DNA from: Prado023 sp049688395
Lineage (GTDB): Bacteria; Actinomycetota; Actinomycetes; S36-B12; CAIYMF01
Reading direction: 5' to 3'
DNA length: 64,000 bases
NCBI GenBank assembly: GCA_049688395.1
Contig: JBAVKQ010000039.1
Coordinates: 6,427 to 70,426, forward strand
Part shown: positions 62,590 to 64,000 of the stretch, piece after piece
Position numbering within the stretch: the stretch's first letter is position 1
How the letters are laid out: every line of letters begins with the position of its first letter
Notes under the pieces: generated by a model
The model's input: only the letters and a program-made list of their open reading frames with translations
The model's database searches: none
Told to the model about the DNA's origin: nothing
Position numbers and translations under genes: made by a program

Positions 62590-63792
62590 ATGCCTCGGTC
62601 TGGGTGGAAGAAGCCTGAGTCGGATCGGCGTTTGTCCGATGTGGTCTCGGTTGGGTTGTTGAATCGGGTGTTCCCCGGAGAGGTGGTGGATGCTGCGATC
62701 AGTGCGTGTGGTCGGACCGAGCGGCGCAGGCGGTCGTTGCCGGCGCGGGCGGTGGCCTATTTCACGATCGGGATGGCGCTGCATTCGCAGGGGTCCTATG
62801 AGGATGTCCTGGGTCTGGTCACCGATGGGCTGGCGTGGGTTGATCGTGACGTCGATGAGGTGAGGTTGGCCAACAAGGCGGCGATCTCCCACGCCCGTGA
62901 CCGGTTGGGGTCGGCTCCGATGGTCGAGTTGTTCACCCGGGTCGCCCGCCCGCTGGCCGCCCTGGACACCCCGGGGTCCTGGTTGGCGGGGCGGCGGTTG
63001 GTGGCCATCGACGGGACGTGCCTGGACATGGCTGACACCCCGGCCAATGATGAGTTCTTCGGCCGTCCCGGGACCGCGAAGGGGGAACGGGCTGCGTTCC
63101 CCCAAGCCCGGGTCGTGGCCCTGGCCGAGTGCGGCACCCACGCGATCTTCGCCGCCGCGGTGACCCCGTACACGACCTCGGAACCAGTCGCGTCACAGAA
63201 ACTGGTCGACCGGCTCACGGCGGGAATGCTGTGCCTGGCTGATCGGGGGTTCTACAGCTTCGCGTTGTTCACCCGCGCGGCGGCCACCGGCGCGGACCTG
63301 GTGTGGCGGGTCCGGGGCACCCTCACACTCGACCCGGTCGAGGATCTGCCCGACGGGTCGTGGACCGCGCACGTTTACCACTCCACCGAGGACCGGGCCC
63401 GGGCCCACCCGGTCACGGTGCGGGTCGTGGAGTACACCATCGACGACGGGCGCACCCCCGGTGAGCCGATCCGGTTGGTCACCACGATCCTGGACCCCGC
63501 CGACGCGTCAGCCGAACAACTGGCCACGGTGTACTCCCAGCGCTGGGAGATCGAGACCGCCTTCGACGAGCTCAAGACCCACCAGCGCGGCCCGCGGGCG
63601 GTCCTGCGCTCGAAGAAGCCCGACCTGGTCCTTGCCGAGATCTGGGGCCACCTGTGCTGCCACTACGCGATCCGCACCCTCATGTTCCAGGCCGCCAACC
63701 ATGCCGGGCACGACCCAGACCGGGTCTCGTTCACCGCAGCACTGCGGATCATCCGCCGCTCCATCACCCAACAGGGTCCCTTTCCCCCCTAA
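62590..63792 (+). CDS. IS4-family DDE transposase (frameshift at a C-run)
   Basis: ATG 62590 gives a 400-residue product with the IS4 pattern: LVAIDGTCLDMADT (first Asp), CLADRGFYSFALF (second Asp) and YSQRWEIETAFDELK (Glu in Y-x-x-RW-E). Frame 0 stops right after TTTCCCCCCTAA (63781-63792). In the +1 frame, translation continues NNKRRTSRVFAHAIAEIVAR, ANPRVVKRKYTKWHVKRD to TGA 63989-63991 inside the right repeat, as expected for the full C-terminus. A +1 slip on the C-run would give about 466 residues; programmed frameshifting, mutation and a homopolymer error are all possible. Confidence 0.9.
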   Translation: MPRSGWKKPESDRRLSDVVSVGLLNRVFPGEVVDAAISACGRTERRRRSLPARAVAYFTIGMALHSQGSYEDVLGLVTDGLAWVDRDVDEVRLANKAAISHARDRLGSAPMVELFTRVARPLAALDTPGSWLAGRRLVAIDGTCLDMADTPANDEFFGRPGTAKGERAAFPQARVVALAECGTHAIFAAAVTPYTTSEPVASQKLVDRLTAGMLCLADRGFYSFALFTRAAATGADLVWRVRGTLTLDPVEDLPDGSWTAHVYHSTEDRARAHPVTVRVVEYTIDDGRTPGEPIRLVTTILDPADASAEQLATVYSQRWEIETAFDELKTHQRGPRAVLRSKKPDLVLAEIWGHLCCHYAIRTLMFQAANHAGHDPDRVSFTAALRIIRRSITQQGPFPP

Positions 63793-63983
63793 CAACAAGC
63801 GCCGAACCAGTCGCGTGTTCGCCCACGCCATCGCCGAAATCGTCGCCCGGCTGCTACCCCCACGCCGACCACGAGCCAACCCCCGCGTCGTGAAACGCAA
63901 GTACACCAAATGGCACGTCAAACGCGACCACCACACCACCTGGCCACAACCCACCCACGACCCCAAACCCACCATCTGGCGCC

Positions 63984-64000
63984 CTAATTGAACAGTATTG
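63984..64000. repeat. IS4-type right terminal inverted repeat
   Basis: 17 bp; includes the stop codon of the +1 extension of the transposase. Confidence 0.9.

Larger units (their letters stand above)
62548..64000 (+). mobile_element. Complete IS4-type insertion sequence, 1,453 bp
   Basis: Terminal inverted repeats are CAATACCGTTCAATTAG (62548-62564) and CTAATTGAACAGTATTG (63984-64000), 16 of 17 matching as inverted repeats. One transposase gene fills the element. The right repeat ends at the last base of the window, so the target-site duplication cannot be tested. Confidence 0.93.

Overview
The window is high-GC DNA that reads as an actinobacterial chromosome. The evidence is the depupylase (dop) gene with a proteasomal-ATPase (mpa/arc) remnant, an actinobacterial-style alanine aminotransferase, RNase J, DUF2254, DUF1622, DUF6398 and DUF6191 proteins, many GTG starts, and one or two leaderless starts with TANNNT -10 boxes. 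I cannot name the genus. No rRNA, tRNA or CRISPR array was seen.

0.3-21.5 kb is mostly chromosomal backbone. It opens with a beta-glucoside locus: a cellobiose-phosphorylase-like gene cut by the window edge, two perfect palindromes, the 3' remnant of a GH1 beta-glucosidase, and a LacI-type regulator. Next come an aminotransferase, an HhH-GPD repair protein, DUF2254 and DUF1622 membrane proteins, a truncated FG-GAP protein, a metallophosphoesterase and a Fic protein. Then follow a frameshifted proteasomal ATPase overlapping an intact dop, a SNF2 helicase/SWIM-zinc-finger pair, rnj, prfC (with an overlapping 36-codon ORF and a hairpin in front), a TraR/DksA-type protein and a YciI protein. Two copies of a four-unit palindromic repeat lie at 3.7 and 7.7 kb.

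22-35 kb is an accessory, mobile-type region. It holds an intact tyrosine recombinase, a HepT/MntA toxin-antitoxin pair whose leaderless promoter lies in a palindrome, a methyltransferase pseudogene, and a tightly overlapping run of Tad-like/pilin-like membrane genes (25.3-28.5 kb). It also holds a MscS channel, a 263-bp unit bounded by 30-bp inverted repeats, two inverted copies of a decayed recombinase 3' end, a class III pilin-like gene, and a broken IS3 element.

The IS3 fragment is fused to a microbial rhodopsin that has lost helices A and B but keeps helices C-G, the D-T-E proton-pump residues and the retinal lysine. A methyltransferase and an FeS-type photolyase/cryptochrome follow it, so this looks like the remains of a light-related cluster.

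38-57 kb carries single genes and small units: an NAD(P)-binding SDR protein, SnoaL-like and DUF4386 proteins, a serine hydrolase, and a quinone oxidoreductase divergent from a TetR regulator with two visible operators. It also holds a second oxidoreductase, a tetronate (D-erythronate type) dehydrogenase/kinase pair, a GDPD-like protein, a carbonic anhydrase pseudogene, an alpha/beta hydrolase, a glycosyltransferase and a Ca2+/Na+ antiporter.

57-64 kb is decayed: an ISKra4 fragment, a pRiA4b ORF-3 family gene, M3 peptidase and AAA+ ATPase remnants, one intact secreted-protein gene, and a resolvase remnant with a stop at its catalytic serine. The window ends exactly at the right inverted repeat of a complete 1,453-bp IS4-type element.

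Single-base frameshifts recur in mpa, the methyltransferase, the LysM gene, carbonic anhydrase, the metallophosphoesterase tail and the IS4 transposase. Some could be assembly or sequencing indels; the nonsense codons, truncations and fusions cannot be explained that way.
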